In this document: positions 1 through 8,750 of the stretch, piece after piece | Layout of the letters: every line of letters begins with the position of its first letter | Numbering within the stretch: position 1 is the first letter of the stretch | Source of the DNA: Smittium culicis | Taxonomy: Eukaryota > Kickxellomycota > Harpellomycetes > Harpellales > Legeriomycetaceae | Direction: 5' to 3' | DNA length: 23,402 nt | Assembly: GCA_001970855.1 (NCBI GenBank) | Contig: LSSN01006077.1 | Span: 1 to 23,402, forward strand | Notes under the pieces: model-generated | What the model saw: only the letters and a program-made list of their open reading frames with translations | Database searches by the model: none | Told to the model about the DNA's origin: nothing | Made by a program: the position numbers and the translations under genes

Positions 1-1
1 A

Positions 2-391
2 TCTGTTAAACTGGACATGCTGTCGAGCGGCCACTTCTTTTACCCATATAAAACTCGTAAACCTCGCCAAAAATTGACCGAAAAGGATCAGCTGCACCCT
101 GTAACCAATGGTAAAAATGCTTCTCAGCAGCCCGAACCCGCCACAGACAATAAGCTTCCGCCTAATTCTTCTAGCCACACCAACAATTCAGTCATTATTC
201 TTGACGGCGACGATGACCATGGTGACGGCAATGTCCCAACTGGTAGTGCAATAAGTAATGGCGGCAGCAACGACATTTCGCACAGTGCCGAAACTGGCAA
301 CCAGCACGTTCATGAACTGGTGGACGACGATAGCGACGCTTCTACTGAAGAGCTGGATTCGCATAAACCAAAGAGACAAAGACTCAACTAA
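2..391 (+). CDS. C-terminal part of a nuclear-type protein with a SUMO-interaction-like motif (5' truncated)
   Basis: The reading frame is open from the window edge (codon at 2-4) to a TAA at 389-391, so this is the 3' end of a gene. The ATG at 17 is probably internal. The first 25 codons look structured (LSSGHFFYPYK), and the rest is a hydrophilic, low-complexity tail. At 191-211 the tail holds a hydrophobic-acidic motif, VIILDGDDD, which fits the SUMO-interaction motif consensus. It ends in a basic, NLS-like KPKRQRLN. A disordered tail with an acidic SIM is usual in SUMO-pathway proteins such as Siz/PIAS ligases or the UBA2 subunit of the SUMO-activating enzyme. The residues before the tail loosely resemble the segment after the SP-RING of PIAS proteins, but too little is present to name it. 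Codon composition is much more GC-rich than the flanks, supporting real coding sequence. The family assignment is a guess. Confidence 0.6.
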   Translation, partial: SVKLDMLSSGHFFYPYKTRKPRQKLTEKDQLHPVTNGKNASQQPEPATDNKLPPNSSSHTNNSVIILDGDDDHGDGNVPTGSAISNGGSNDISHSAETGNQHVHELVDDDSDASTEELDSHKPKRQRLN

Positions 392-1022
392 GCCCCATTA
401 CTTGTCCTCATCCCCTTTTCTCTAATCACTGTTCTTGGATTTTATTATTTGCCAATATATAATTCTATCTATCTCTCCTTTTTTTATTTTTTAAAAAAAA
501 AACTTAGTTTTGAGCGCCTAATAATGAATAATCTCCACTTCCTCCCACATAATTTTTTATATGTTTTAAAATTGTTTATATATCTTGACATTTTTTTTTT
601 GGATAAATTGTGTCCAGTTTTCTAATTTATTTGGGTGGAGGGGTGTATAGGGTGAAGGGAGTAAGATGCGGGGGGTATGTTTAAGTTTGCGGTCTTGTTC
701 CAATTCTTTTCTATTTATTTACTATTTGAATAATAAAAAAAACATCTACATCAATATAATCCCAATATACAATGCCTCAAAAGTCCAAGTTTTAGAAAAA
801 GTAATCAAATGTTATCCCAAACTTTTTTTTTATCTAAGACTGATGCTGATAAAGACTCTTATTTGTTGTTGATTAATCGCACCGAAAAGTAACTTGGCAA
901 TCAAAATAAAAATGTTTGAAATTATATAATTTTTTTAAAAATTTAATTATTAAAATAAATGTCATAAATAAATGAGCTAGTTAAAAGAAAGAGGAAAATA
1001 AGAGGAAAGTCTAAATTCCGAT
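392..1022. other. Convergent 3' intergenic spacer
   Basis: AT-rich spacer between the 3' end of the plus-strand gene and the 3' end of the minus-strand UNC-45-like gene. It has many T and A homopolymer runs and AATAAA-like strings near 730 and 905, suitable for polyadenylation. I see no gene in it. The short open frame around 666-872 is AT-driven and has no family resemblance. Confidence 0.6.
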
Positions 1023-4000
1023 TTACGGCACGCTTTTGATGATATTTAAACATTCGTTGGCAAAATTGATTATTGGCTGACACTGCTGTAAGTCTACTTT
1101 TTTGCCCTCTATGTCAAACAACCCGAATTTCAGTTTCTTTGAACTAGTCGATGACAGTAATTTCAAATTATCTGTAAGACTGGTGCATGTTGCGATACGC
1201 TCTAAAACGTACTTATCCTGCGGGTTTGTAGACAGAATAGTAATTAGTATAACCACTGCTCTATAAATGAAATCGTAAAGGTTAGAGCTTAAAATTGAGC
1301 ACAGCGTTAGCAGGAACTTTGGGTGGCAGCATATTAAAAATTTGGCTGCATTCGGATGGTTAACTAGAGTTGCTATTGCTCCGAGCGATGCCAACGATGT
1401 CTTAGGATCAAGATCGGCACTTTGGTTTAACGGCTGGCCTTTTTCCGATATTACATTATCAAAATCGATATCAGAAAGTGCTGCCAGTAGATGAAGTTTA
1501 TGTGACCGATAATTTTCAGATAATCCTAGGCTGGATACTATATCGCCAGAATCTAGGTTAGCTTCGATTATTTTGGTAAAATCAGACTTGCTAATTGTAG
1601 GTATTTTTTCAGATCCATTTATAAAGTGCATAAATGCAGTTTCAACAGATGCAACAAGGTTACAGATCAATTCGACAGAGGCACGTCGAATTAAAGTGTT
1701 TCCACTAAGAACAAGCATATCAATGATATCTAATCCTTTATAAGTGTTGACCAACTCGAAGGCAGGGTTTTTAGCCAGTGGATCCGAATTATTTGTTGAT
1801 TGTGGATAAGAGTTTGTAGCTGCAAAATTTGTTAAAGCAAGTAAAGCTTCAAAGTTACATAATTGGTCGTGGTTAGTGTTTGCACATAGAGACAAAAATG
1901 GAGAAATCAGAGAGTTTGCAGTAACTGGGCCGTTTGGAGGAAAAGCCAGATTTGGAGGAATAGAAATAGCAATTTTGGCGAGCGAAAGCGCAACAATGAA
2001 ATCTCTGGAATTGAATTCAAACTCTTTTATTGTACGCGTGTTCTTGTTACTTTGTTCTGTTTTAGATTTGTTCTTGCTCGTAGTTAAAGTGCTATCTGAC
2101 TTGCTGAGGATAGTAGAGTTTAAGACTAAATTTTTAACAACGCCGAGTTGAACAAGTCGACCACGTAGCTCGGGTATGAACAAAAACGAGTGAATTATAT
2201 TAATTATTAGGTCAATTTTAGTTGAAGAGCTTGATAGAGTAGATCCATCGTTTACAAATTTGAAGCTAGATACTAAAAATGGTAAAAGATGATGGGATGA
2301 GTCGCTACCTACTTTAGAGAGCAGCAAACATCTTTTATTAACAGAATCATTAGATTCTAATAGATCAATCAGCTTTTCTTGCTGTTCTCGTTCTTTAGCC
2401 GACTTTTTTGATGCAGATGCTGCATCTTTTTTTTTTAGAGCTGCTTTACGGAGTTTTTGGGAAGCTATTTGGTCTTCTGTCAGTAAGGGTTTGCGGTAAA
2501 CAAGATTTGAGACAATAGAAATAATTGCAAAATTAATAGAAAGAGTTTTTTCGATATGTAGTCTGTTTTTAAACGAGTCCTTATTGGGATGGGACTTAAT
2601 GTCGATAGACGAATAGCGAAGAAGGGATGATATTATTTGAGGTAAGAAGCAAATTTTGTTTTTCAAAACTGTTTGTAAACTTAAATAGCCAAGACCTTCA
2701 GCTATCAATTCAACAATTTTTAGTTCTAAACTGCTTGAAGATTCGAGAAACTTTGAATAGAAATCTAGTAAGTCGGCACCGGGAATCAGATTTGAAGAAA
2801 GGGTGTCAGTAAAAGTAGACTCGGAGATGCTGGAAATTTCTAAATTTTGATCAGGAGCGCTTTGTGAACTTTCTGGAATAGATTCAAAATTTTCAGTTAC
2901 AGAAAGCTTGGAAAAAACGTTTGCTGCAGTTACAATAATTTCAGAGTCAAACATAGAATTACTAGTAGTTTTTTCTGAATATGATTTAATTTTATTGACA
3001 AAGCTCGATAGAAAGCTTGACCCATATTGGTAAACAAAAGATTTGCATTCGTTTCTGGTAAGAATCGAGTCAACGGCATTTAACAGGCATAGTTTAGTTT
3101 GAGGAGAATCATTTTCCCATAGATCAAATGCATGAGATATCAAATTTTGAGACATGATTAGATTAGGGCCTAACTTAGAATTCTGTGCAAAAAATGAGGC
3201 AGTTAATACGCGTAGGCCACGAGCTTTATCAGACTGAAAAGTAGATGTTATCCACTCTGACAACACAGTCTGTGTAGAAGATACAAACAAGGAAAAATCG
3301 TTATTATTTGGGGTGTTGTTTTGATGTTGGGGATTTTCAATTTTTTGCAAAATTAGAGATAACAGAACAGAGCCTGCTCGAGATAACTCGTGGTTAGATG
3401 AGCCTATTATACTTAATAGCTGTATAAGAGGGCCATTAACTTTTTTGTTAGTAAGAGTTTTAGGAGATAATAAAGGATATTCGTCAGAGTATAAGCATAT
3501 TAAGAATGGTGAGTTTGAAAAAATGTTATTAATATTAAAATTTGGTAAAGAAACCAATTTAATAACTTGCTGCACAAAAGATAATGAAAGTTCCGAGTCA
3601 CAGCTAAAAGAAGAGTAAAAGAAGAGTTCGTTAAAAAGGATTTTTGTAGCAGATATGATGATTTCAGAGCTACTATTTGAGTCAGAGATGGAAAGAAACA
3701 AAGCGTTGGGGAATATTGAGGAAACAGATTGATAGTTAAAGATATTCATTTTGTCAAATACAAATCCAGGCTTAATGGAATCTTTGTCATTAATAGGAAT
3801 TTTAGAGTCCCAGAGGGACAAAAGATTTTTCAAGAAATTTAATGCTTTAGTGGGGCTATCAGAAAAGTCAATACTAATAACTTTTAAGAGTAGATTTACA
3901 GTTTGGTGATAAGTAGAATTGTAAGTAGTAAAATTTGGGTATTCAGAGGCGCAGCTAGGGATGGTTGTTGTGGTGGATGAAGAAGTGGTATCTAACGACT

Positions 4001-4570
4001 GTTTAGTTTTTATCAGTTTAAAGTATAGTTTAATTAAGTTTTCTTGTTGTTCGGAAGATAAAAAATTATTTAAAGAAAAGCTTCTAAGAAGTTGGCTAAA
4101 CAGAGAATATGTTTTTGATTCTTCAAAGTTATTAGAGTTTGAGTCAGAAGCTATATTGGTAATGAAATCTTGAGAGAAAAGAAGAGAAATCTGTTCGCAG
4201 GTGTCAGAGGTAGTAGAATCAGTGGGTACTTTTGTTGAATTATCAGAACTTGGAGAAATTGAAGATTTTTTAAGTAAACGAGATAGTTCAGAGACATTTT
4301 CAGGTATCTTTTGAGCTTTATCAGAGTCCATAATCTTGGCAGCCAAAGCAAAATCGCTTCTGGCATTGACGAAATCGTTTTTATCCAAGTAATACGAGCC
4401 GCGCTCAATCAAAATTTTTGCAGAATTCTCCGGACATCTTGTAAGTTCTAACGCGAGTATTGAAGTAAAAAATAATAGTTTTAAAATCCGTAATAAATTT
4501 AATGGCTAGCGTGGAGTTAAATATTTAAGGTACCTATAGTTAGTTGTTCGACTTTGTTATCGAGAGTCAT
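1023..4570 (-). CDS. UNC-45/She4/Rng3-family myosin chaperone (UCS domain protein), two exons
   Basis: Fungal UCS proteins act with Hsp90/Hsp70 to fold and stabilise myosin motor heads. The large exon (1023-4447) is open, but its first in-frame ATG is only at 4331, inside a TPR-like helix. A better start is ATG 4568-4570: a 37-nt exon (4534-4570, MTLDNKVEQLTI), an 86-nt intron (4448-4533, GTACCT...TTAG), then a phase-1 junction giving E-LTRCPENSAKILIERGSYY. The product is then about 1153 aa, longer than She4 (789 aa). Order of parts: one TPR-like hairpin (about 14-52), a Ser/Thr/Asn-rich region, armadillo-like helices, a Lys/Ala-rich charged segment (about 675-705), and the UCS domain. Hallmarks there are SLAKIAISIPPNLAFPP (about 838), NFEALLALTNFAA (about 880), RRASVELICNLV (about 931) and RAVVILITILS (about 1075). 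Two further N-terminal TPRs typical of animal UNC-45 are not seen. The family call is firm; the 5' exon is inferred. Confidence 0.85.
4448..4533 (-). other. Predicted 86-nt spliceosomal intron in the UNC-45-like gene
   Basis: On the minus strand the donor is ATAG|GTACCT and the acceptor GCGTTAG|AACTTAC. A T-rich tract (TTTTTTACTT) lies just upstream of the acceptor. Splicing joins ATG-exon codon G to AA (GAA, Glu) and stays in frame with the TPR-like reading. An in-frame TAG at 4506-4508 inside the intron would otherwise block the frame, and no ATG lies between that stop and 4331. The donor is not a perfect GTAAGT, so the exact boundary is inferred. Confidence 0.5.
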
Positions 4571-5358
4571 CGTAATTTTTTAAGCAGTGGAGTTAGGTAA
4601 ATAAAACTATAGAAGACGCTATGATAATTGGTAATATTTTTGAAGGGAGAAAAGGAGTGCTATCACAAAAATTAAGTAAGCTTCTTGACTAGACAAAAAG
4701 AGGGTAGAAAGTATGTTAGAAATGCTTATTTAGGATATGTTTTTATATGTTTTTTAGTTTAAAAATGCAAATAGCGATTTGGAATAGATGGATATTTGAG
4801 GAAGAGTTAACGGGCTTAGCTATAAACGAACAGATAACTGAATAGTTGTCGAGAGAGCTCAATGCTAAATATATATAACTTTGAAGTTTTTACTATAAGC
4901 TAAACATTCTGTACACAGAATAAGTTTTTGAGTACCCATAATAAAACTCATATTCGTCCAATTGTATGCATCAACGGACGCTCGGCTATAATAATTGGCT
5001 TATTCTTTGAGTGTGAAGGTCGGATTGGGCAAACCTGACCAATAGGCAGCATAAAATCTGCGAAAATAAAGGGAGCCAAAATATTTGATTGTTTATTTTA
5101 TAGTTTGTTAGCATTCTAATATGTATAGCGCTTAAAGAGGATGTAGTAAAATGAAATGCCAGTTTAGTACAAGTAATACAATAGTAGAAGTGGTATATAG
5201 GAGAAGTGGTAGTATAGTAGAAGTGGTATATAGGAGAAATAGCTATCAGAAATGTAGCAAAATGAACATGGTGTAAGCTATAAATATTTTCTATTTGTTT
5301 ATACAAAAAATATAGATGAAAAGTCGATTAATGAAAAGGGTTAAACTGGTGAAAAGAT
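4571..5358. other. Intergenic spacer between the UNC-45-like gene and the GNAT gene
   Basis: This should hold the UNC-45-like promoter (minus strand) and the 3' UTR of the upstream GNAT gene. All three minus-strand frames of 4571-4900 were read by eye for missing TPR exons and none was seen. A long open frame at 4986-5306 starts only at TTG and includes the 33-bp tandem repeat, so it is not called. Confidence 0.55.
5181..5238. repeat. Two-copy tandem repeat, 33-bp period
   Basis: A 25-nt core beginning ATAGTAGAAGTGG occurs identically at 5181-5205 and 5214-5238, separated by GTGGTAGT. The two copies are direct and 33 bp apart, in the GNAT 3' flank. No coding role is apparent. Confidence 0.8.
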
Positions 5359-6054
5359 CTAGAATTCCTTGTAAAAAATTATGGCATCAACGAGCTTATC
5401 TGGCGAGTTGGAGAGGTTTCCGGCTTTAGGTATTTTCCCGATCTGAGTGAAGCCTAGCTTTTCCCATAGCCTAACGGAGGGAGTATTGGAGTCGAACACG
5501 AGGTTGAACATGGATGCTTTGAAGCCGCATTTTGGAGCTAGATCTAGATATGCTTGGCCCAGGGCGTAGCCTATGCTTTTTCCTCTAGCGTCTTTTGAAA
5601 CGATGAAGCCGCCGTTGCATATATGCGAACAGCGGCCAGGAAAGTTTGGTTTGATGTAGAACATTCCTAGAGCACGGGTTTTCCAGAAATGCATATCGTC
5701 AAAGTCAGCTTCGAGGAAAGAGTTGTTATCTTCTTCGGTATTGATTAATATAAATGCGTTGTGGCTCAGGAAATAGTCTTTATATCCAGAAAGCCCCATT
5801 TCATCGTCGAAGGGATAAGTGTCGCCGTCTCTAATAACCTCATCGAGCAAACTGCTACAATGAGCAAGCAGGTTGGGTTTGCTAGACACTTTAATGAAAG
5901 AGTCTTTATTTAGGTCAGCACTTTCGCTTAAGGTAATTCCAAGTATCCTGTATGAGGTACCATCCTTGAGAGCTCCTTTAACTGGCAAGGAGCTAATAAG
6001 CTGGGCAGTTGGGTGGTGTGGCTTAATACTCGCTTTTCCATATGGACTCGACAT
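5359..6054 (-). CDS. Mpr1-like GNAT N-acetyltransferase (proline-analogue/azetidine-2-carboxylate type)
   Basis: A 231-aa GNAT protein, the same size as yeast Mpr1 (about 229 aa). Mpr1 acetylates azetidine-2-carboxylate and cis-4-hydroxyproline using acetyl-CoA and lowers oxidative stress linked to proline/arginine metabolism. Shared blocks seen here are GMFYIKPNFPGRCSH (130-144), CNGGFIV (146-152), the acetyl-CoA loop DARGKSIGYALGQAYL (155-170), FNLVFDSNTPSVRLWEKLGF (183-202) and the C-terminal VDAIIFYK. Asn147 and Asn184 align by eye with Mpr1 Asn135 and Asn172, reported substrate-binding residues. This supports the proline-analogue subgroup over a general GNAT. ATG 6052-6054 is the first in-frame start and is preceded by an A-rich leader. 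There is no intron, signal peptide or membrane segment, so it is probably a soluble enzyme. Substrate is inferred. Confidence 0.88.
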   Translation of the reverse strand: MSSPYGKASIKPHHPTAQLISSLPVKGALKDGTSYRILGITLSESADLNKDSFIKVSSKPNLLAHCSSLLDEVIRDGDTYPFDDEMGLSGYKDYFLSHNAFILINTEEDNNSFLEADFDDMHFWKTRALGMFYIKPNFPGRCSHICNGGFIVSKDARGKSIGYALGQAYLDLAPKCGFKASMFNLVFDSNTPSVRLWEKLGFTQIGKIPKAGNLSNSPDKLVDAIIFYKEF

Positions 6055-6347
6055 TTTTTAATATTTTAGTACGAAATAAAGAAAGTGAATTATATAGGAG
6101 TTTTAAACCTTATAAGTATGTTTATGACTGACTGACTGCTTGGTTCTATCCAGAACTTTGACTTAATCAGCACCTATATTTTTTATCTAGTCTGGACCTC
6201 AGCGGCTTTTTATCCCCAAACAATACGGCGCTAATAGTGTATAACATTCAGCTATGATGCTATTCCAGAATTGCTTCGTGTATTTTTTTTTTTTTTTTCA
6301 CGGAAAATAGTAGTTTCGTGTGGTACACACTACCATTCTAAACTTAC

Positions 6348-6524
6348 CCTCTGTCTCTTTCCCCCTAAAATTTTACTTTTTGATAATTCAGCGCAGATAA
6401 ATGCGCATTTATTGGCTGATCGAATTGAATGCAATTTTCGAATTGTGTGCAAATTATCAAGTAATATCCCACTCAGCATAATGGATTTTATCACAGAATC
6501 ATCTTTTAGTCTTTCAACGTCCAT
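6348..6524 (-). pseudogene. Coding-like fragment with weak resemblance to ribosomal protein eS12
   Basis: On the minus strand an ATG at 6522-6524 opens MDVERLKDDSVIKSIMLSG and runs about 59 codons to a consensus-like splice donor, GGGTAAGT (GTAAGT at 6342-6347). A stop follows soon after if unspliced. The segment VIKSIMLSGILLDNL followed by NKCAFICAEL resembles the helix-loop-strand near the start of eS12 (VLKTALIHDGL ... LCVLA). No following eS12 exon was found in the next roughly 250 bp, so if related it is a lone exon or relic. A plus-strand frame overlaps the same interval and could equally be chance. Confidence 0.2.
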
Positions 6525-6696
6525 TTCAGACACCAAAAGTCAAGGCGAAATTGGCTCATATTTATTTTATTCCGCCTTCACAGTTGCTGAGATTAACTAA
6601 TTGAATATTTCTCATTTGCTGATTATAAACATTGAACTCTCTAATCTGAAACTTCCACTATAGTCGCATACTACTAAATAGCCAAATTATTCGGAT

Positions 6697-6891
6697 TTAA
6701 CCCTCTCGCGCCCAACAATATTAATAAAAATCGTATTATTGATTCGTTTATAATTTAAAAGTAATTTACTATTTTCAGCTATTAAAAAATAAACCAATCT
6801 GGTTTAAAATCACAGAATTATAGTAATTTAGTTGAACGCAGTTGACTATCTGGAGGATCAAAAAACAATCTATCGCCTATAAAACGGCTAA
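6697..6891 (+). mobile_element. TTAA-bordered MITE, copy 1 (piggyBac-like family)
   Basis: Starts TTAACCCTCTCGCGCCC and ends in a decayed ACGGCTAA. The interior aligns with the copies at 12908, 13174 and 13367 (AATCGTATTATTGATTCGTT near the left end, GGAGGATCAAAAA near the right end). Length is 195 bp, as for its relatives. It has no coding capacity. TTAA target duplications followed by CCC termini are the signature of piggyBac-superfamily elements. Confidence 0.65.
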
Positions 6892-6974
6892 GTATACCGA
6901 AAATCTATCACCAAAAATACCGAATGAAGTCTGGCCACTTTTTTATTTTTTGGCTCAGAGAAAGTCAATGTGCA

Positions 6975-6982
6975 TATAAATA
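6975..6982 (+). promoter_or_regulatory. TATA box of the plus-strand maltose O-acetyltransferase gene
   Basis: TATAAATA sits 131 bp upstream of ATG 7106, in GTGCATATAAATAC. The same 14-mer occurs at 12085-12098 upstream of the paralogue, though in the opposite orientation relative to that gene. Confidence 0.5.
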
Positions 6983-7105
6983 CCTTCAACACTCCTACTT
7001 ATGGTTCAAATTATCCATACCTGCCCCCGTTCTATTTTAGCTAATATCCGAACGATTATACATATTTGCATCCCGAAATATAGTTAAAACCTATAGATAT
7101 ATACC

Positions 7106-7666
7106 ATGGCAAAAACTGAGTACGAAAAAATGATCTCTGGAGAACCTTACCGCGGAAGCGACCCGGAACTCCTTGCTATTGCCCAGAACGCTCAAAATCT
7201 GCTACATAAAATGCAATCAAGCTACAATGACAAAGAAGAACGAGTAAGATTAACTAAAGAGCTACTAGGAACAAGCGACGAAACAACTTACCTAGAGAAG
7301 TACGCCTACTTCGATTACGGAATCAACACCCACGTTGGCAAAAATTTTTACATGAACGCCGGTTGCGTTATCCTAGACCCAGGTCGCGTTGATATTGGCA
7401 ACGACGTCATGCTTGGCCCAAACGTTCAGATTTATACCGTCACCCACCCCTTAGAATACGTAAAGAGAAACACCAGACAACATATCGCTCGCCCCATCAA
7501 GATCGGCGATAACGTTTGGATAGGCGGCGGTGCAATAATTCTCCCGGGAATCACTATCGGAAATAACTCCATCGTTGCTGCTGGCTCTATCGTCACTAAA
7601 GACGTCCCTGAAAACGTCGTTGTCGCTGGAAACCCTGCTAAGTTTATGAAAAAAATCGATAATTAA
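7106..7666 (+). CDS. Maltose O-acetyltransferase family enzyme (left-handed beta-helix), paralogue 1
   Basis: A 186-aa Maa/NodL/LacA-type O-acetyltransferase that moves acetyl from acetyl-CoA to a sugar hydroxyl. The N-terminal helical domain opens KTEYEKMISGEPY (Mac domain). Hexapeptide repeats follow: VGKNFYMNAGCVILD (77-91), IGNDVMLGPNVQIYTV (97-112), IGDNVWIGGGAIILPG (133-148), IGNNSIVAAGSIVTKDV (151-167) and VVAGNPAKFMKK (172-183). The catalytic His is His114 in TVTHPLE, and the extended loop is about 117-130. Length is normal and it appears complete. ATG 7106 lies in an ACCATGG context. It is intronless and markedly more GC-rich than its surroundings. An inverted paralogue lies at 11438-11998 (81% amino-acid identity counted by eye). 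The true acceptor sugar is unknown, and maltose is only the family label. Confidence 0.93.
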   Translation: MAKTEYEKMISGEPYRGSDPELLAIAQNAQNLLHKMQSSYNDKEERVRLTKELLGTSDETTYLEKYAYFDYGINTHVGKNFYMNAGCVILDPGRVDIGNDVMLGPNVQIYTVTHPLEYVKRNTRQHIARPIKIGDNVWIGGGAIILPGITIGNNSIVAAGSIVTKDVPENVVVAGNPAKFMKKIDN

Positions 7667-7701
7667 GCCATCGCGCTTGTTTTTATATTTATATTTCTCT
7701 C

Positions 7702-7729
7702 AATTAAGCTTTATTAAAAAGGCTTAATT
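7702..7729. other. 3' stem-loop after the acetyltransferase gene
   Basis: Perfect 8-bp arms AATTAAGC (7702-7709) and GCTTAATT (7722-7729) begin 36 bp after the stop codon, with further T/A pairing at the top of the loop. In an AT-rich 3' UTR this could be a transcript-end structure or chance. The inverted paralogue does not share it. Confidence 0.35.
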
Positions 7730-8235
7730 TCATGATTTTTATTCATTGCCTAGCCCACTAAAAACATATCCCTAAAAAAAAAATAGACAAAAAATACAAA
7801 GATAACCCCCCTAGCTACCTTCACTATACACAGTTTATTTTCTAGCATCCATAATAAATAAATTCCAAAATACTAAACATTGCATTTATTACTTTTAACC
7901 ACTGCTTTATTATTTTATTATTAATAAACATGTTTCATTATTTATTGTATGTTTATTAGATGCCTCATTAATCTGCCAAGCGCAATTAATTGATATTCTT
8001 GAATCATTTCCTGTAAATATTCGACTACCTTTAAACTTTAAACTTTAAAATGTATACATTCGTGATATTTTTAGATATACTATGATTAGTGCCCTATAGC
8101 TTATTTAAAAAAAAAAAAGGCATATACAACAACATAGATTGTAAAGTGATACCACACTATGTAATGGCGTGGATTCAAAAAAATTCCCAAATACTAAAAA
8201 ATCGCCGCTTTTAACAAACTTGGGCTATTAGACCA

Positions 8236-8407
8236 TATATAAATAATTCGACGAAAACCGTACCATTTTACAGAGTCGTACCGCAGATATACTACAACTC
8301 AATTACTTGAATAGATGAGCGGTCTCAAATTAGCTTGGAATATTTATAACTATCTGCTATTCAGCATTGGAATTTGCAAGTATATTAGACTAACAGTGCC
8401 TAGGTAA
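8236..8407 (+). other. TATA-like element and short open frame, doubtful small gene
   Basis: TATATAAATAA (8236-8246) is followed 69 bp later by an ATG (8315) opening a 30-codon frame to TAA (8405-8407). It starts MSGLKLAWNIYNYLLF and is mostly hydrophobic. Its last codons overlap a possible donor, CTAG|GTAAAA, so it could be a first exon, but no following exon is visible. I do not recognise it, and chance is likely. Confidence 0.15.
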
Positions 8408-8750
8408 AAAAAAAAACTAGCCTAATTAATCGCGTCGAACGTAAAAGTATTGTTAAAGAGACTTATCGCGAAAATTCATCGTCCGTTCAACTACAATAAA
8501 TCAATAGCTACACGGATGAATGATTTAAAACATGGCTTTATTACATTTGCATTGATCATTCTCCTACCATGAATTTACTTGTATTTGTTTTAATAATTTT
8601 ATTAATATAAAAGTTTAGATAAGAAAATTAGAAATTTATTATTAATTGCAGCTGCGGTATATAACTAAAGGAAATGATAATCTAGATATTTCAGTAGGCC
8701 GTTAAAGTACTGTAAAAATTGGGCTAAATATCATTAACGAGGCTTATTAT

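Larger units (their letters stand above)
6055..7105. other. Divergent promoter interval holding a possible gene relic and a MITE
   Basis: Spacer between two divergently transcribed acetyltransferase genes. It holds the GNAT promoter side (6055-6250), a long T run at 6283-6298, a coding-like minus-strand fragment (6348-6524), a TTAA-bordered MITE (6697-6891) and a TATA box for the plus-strand gene at 6975-6982. Confidence 0.6.
7667..8750. other. Intergenic region between convergent genes
   Basis: AT-rich spacer of about 1.1 kb between the 3' ends of the acetyltransferase gene (+) and the secreted-protein gene (-). The 8160-8530 stretch is less A/T-monotonous than the rest and includes a TATA-like element followed by a short open frame (8315-8407). 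No family-level gene is recognised. Confidence 0.5.

Noticed and set aside
4986..5306. Minus-strand 106-codon frame with a repeated SPIYHFYY phrase
   Set aside because: Starts at TTG. The repeated phrase is just translation of the 33-bp tandem repeat, in the GNAT 3' flank.
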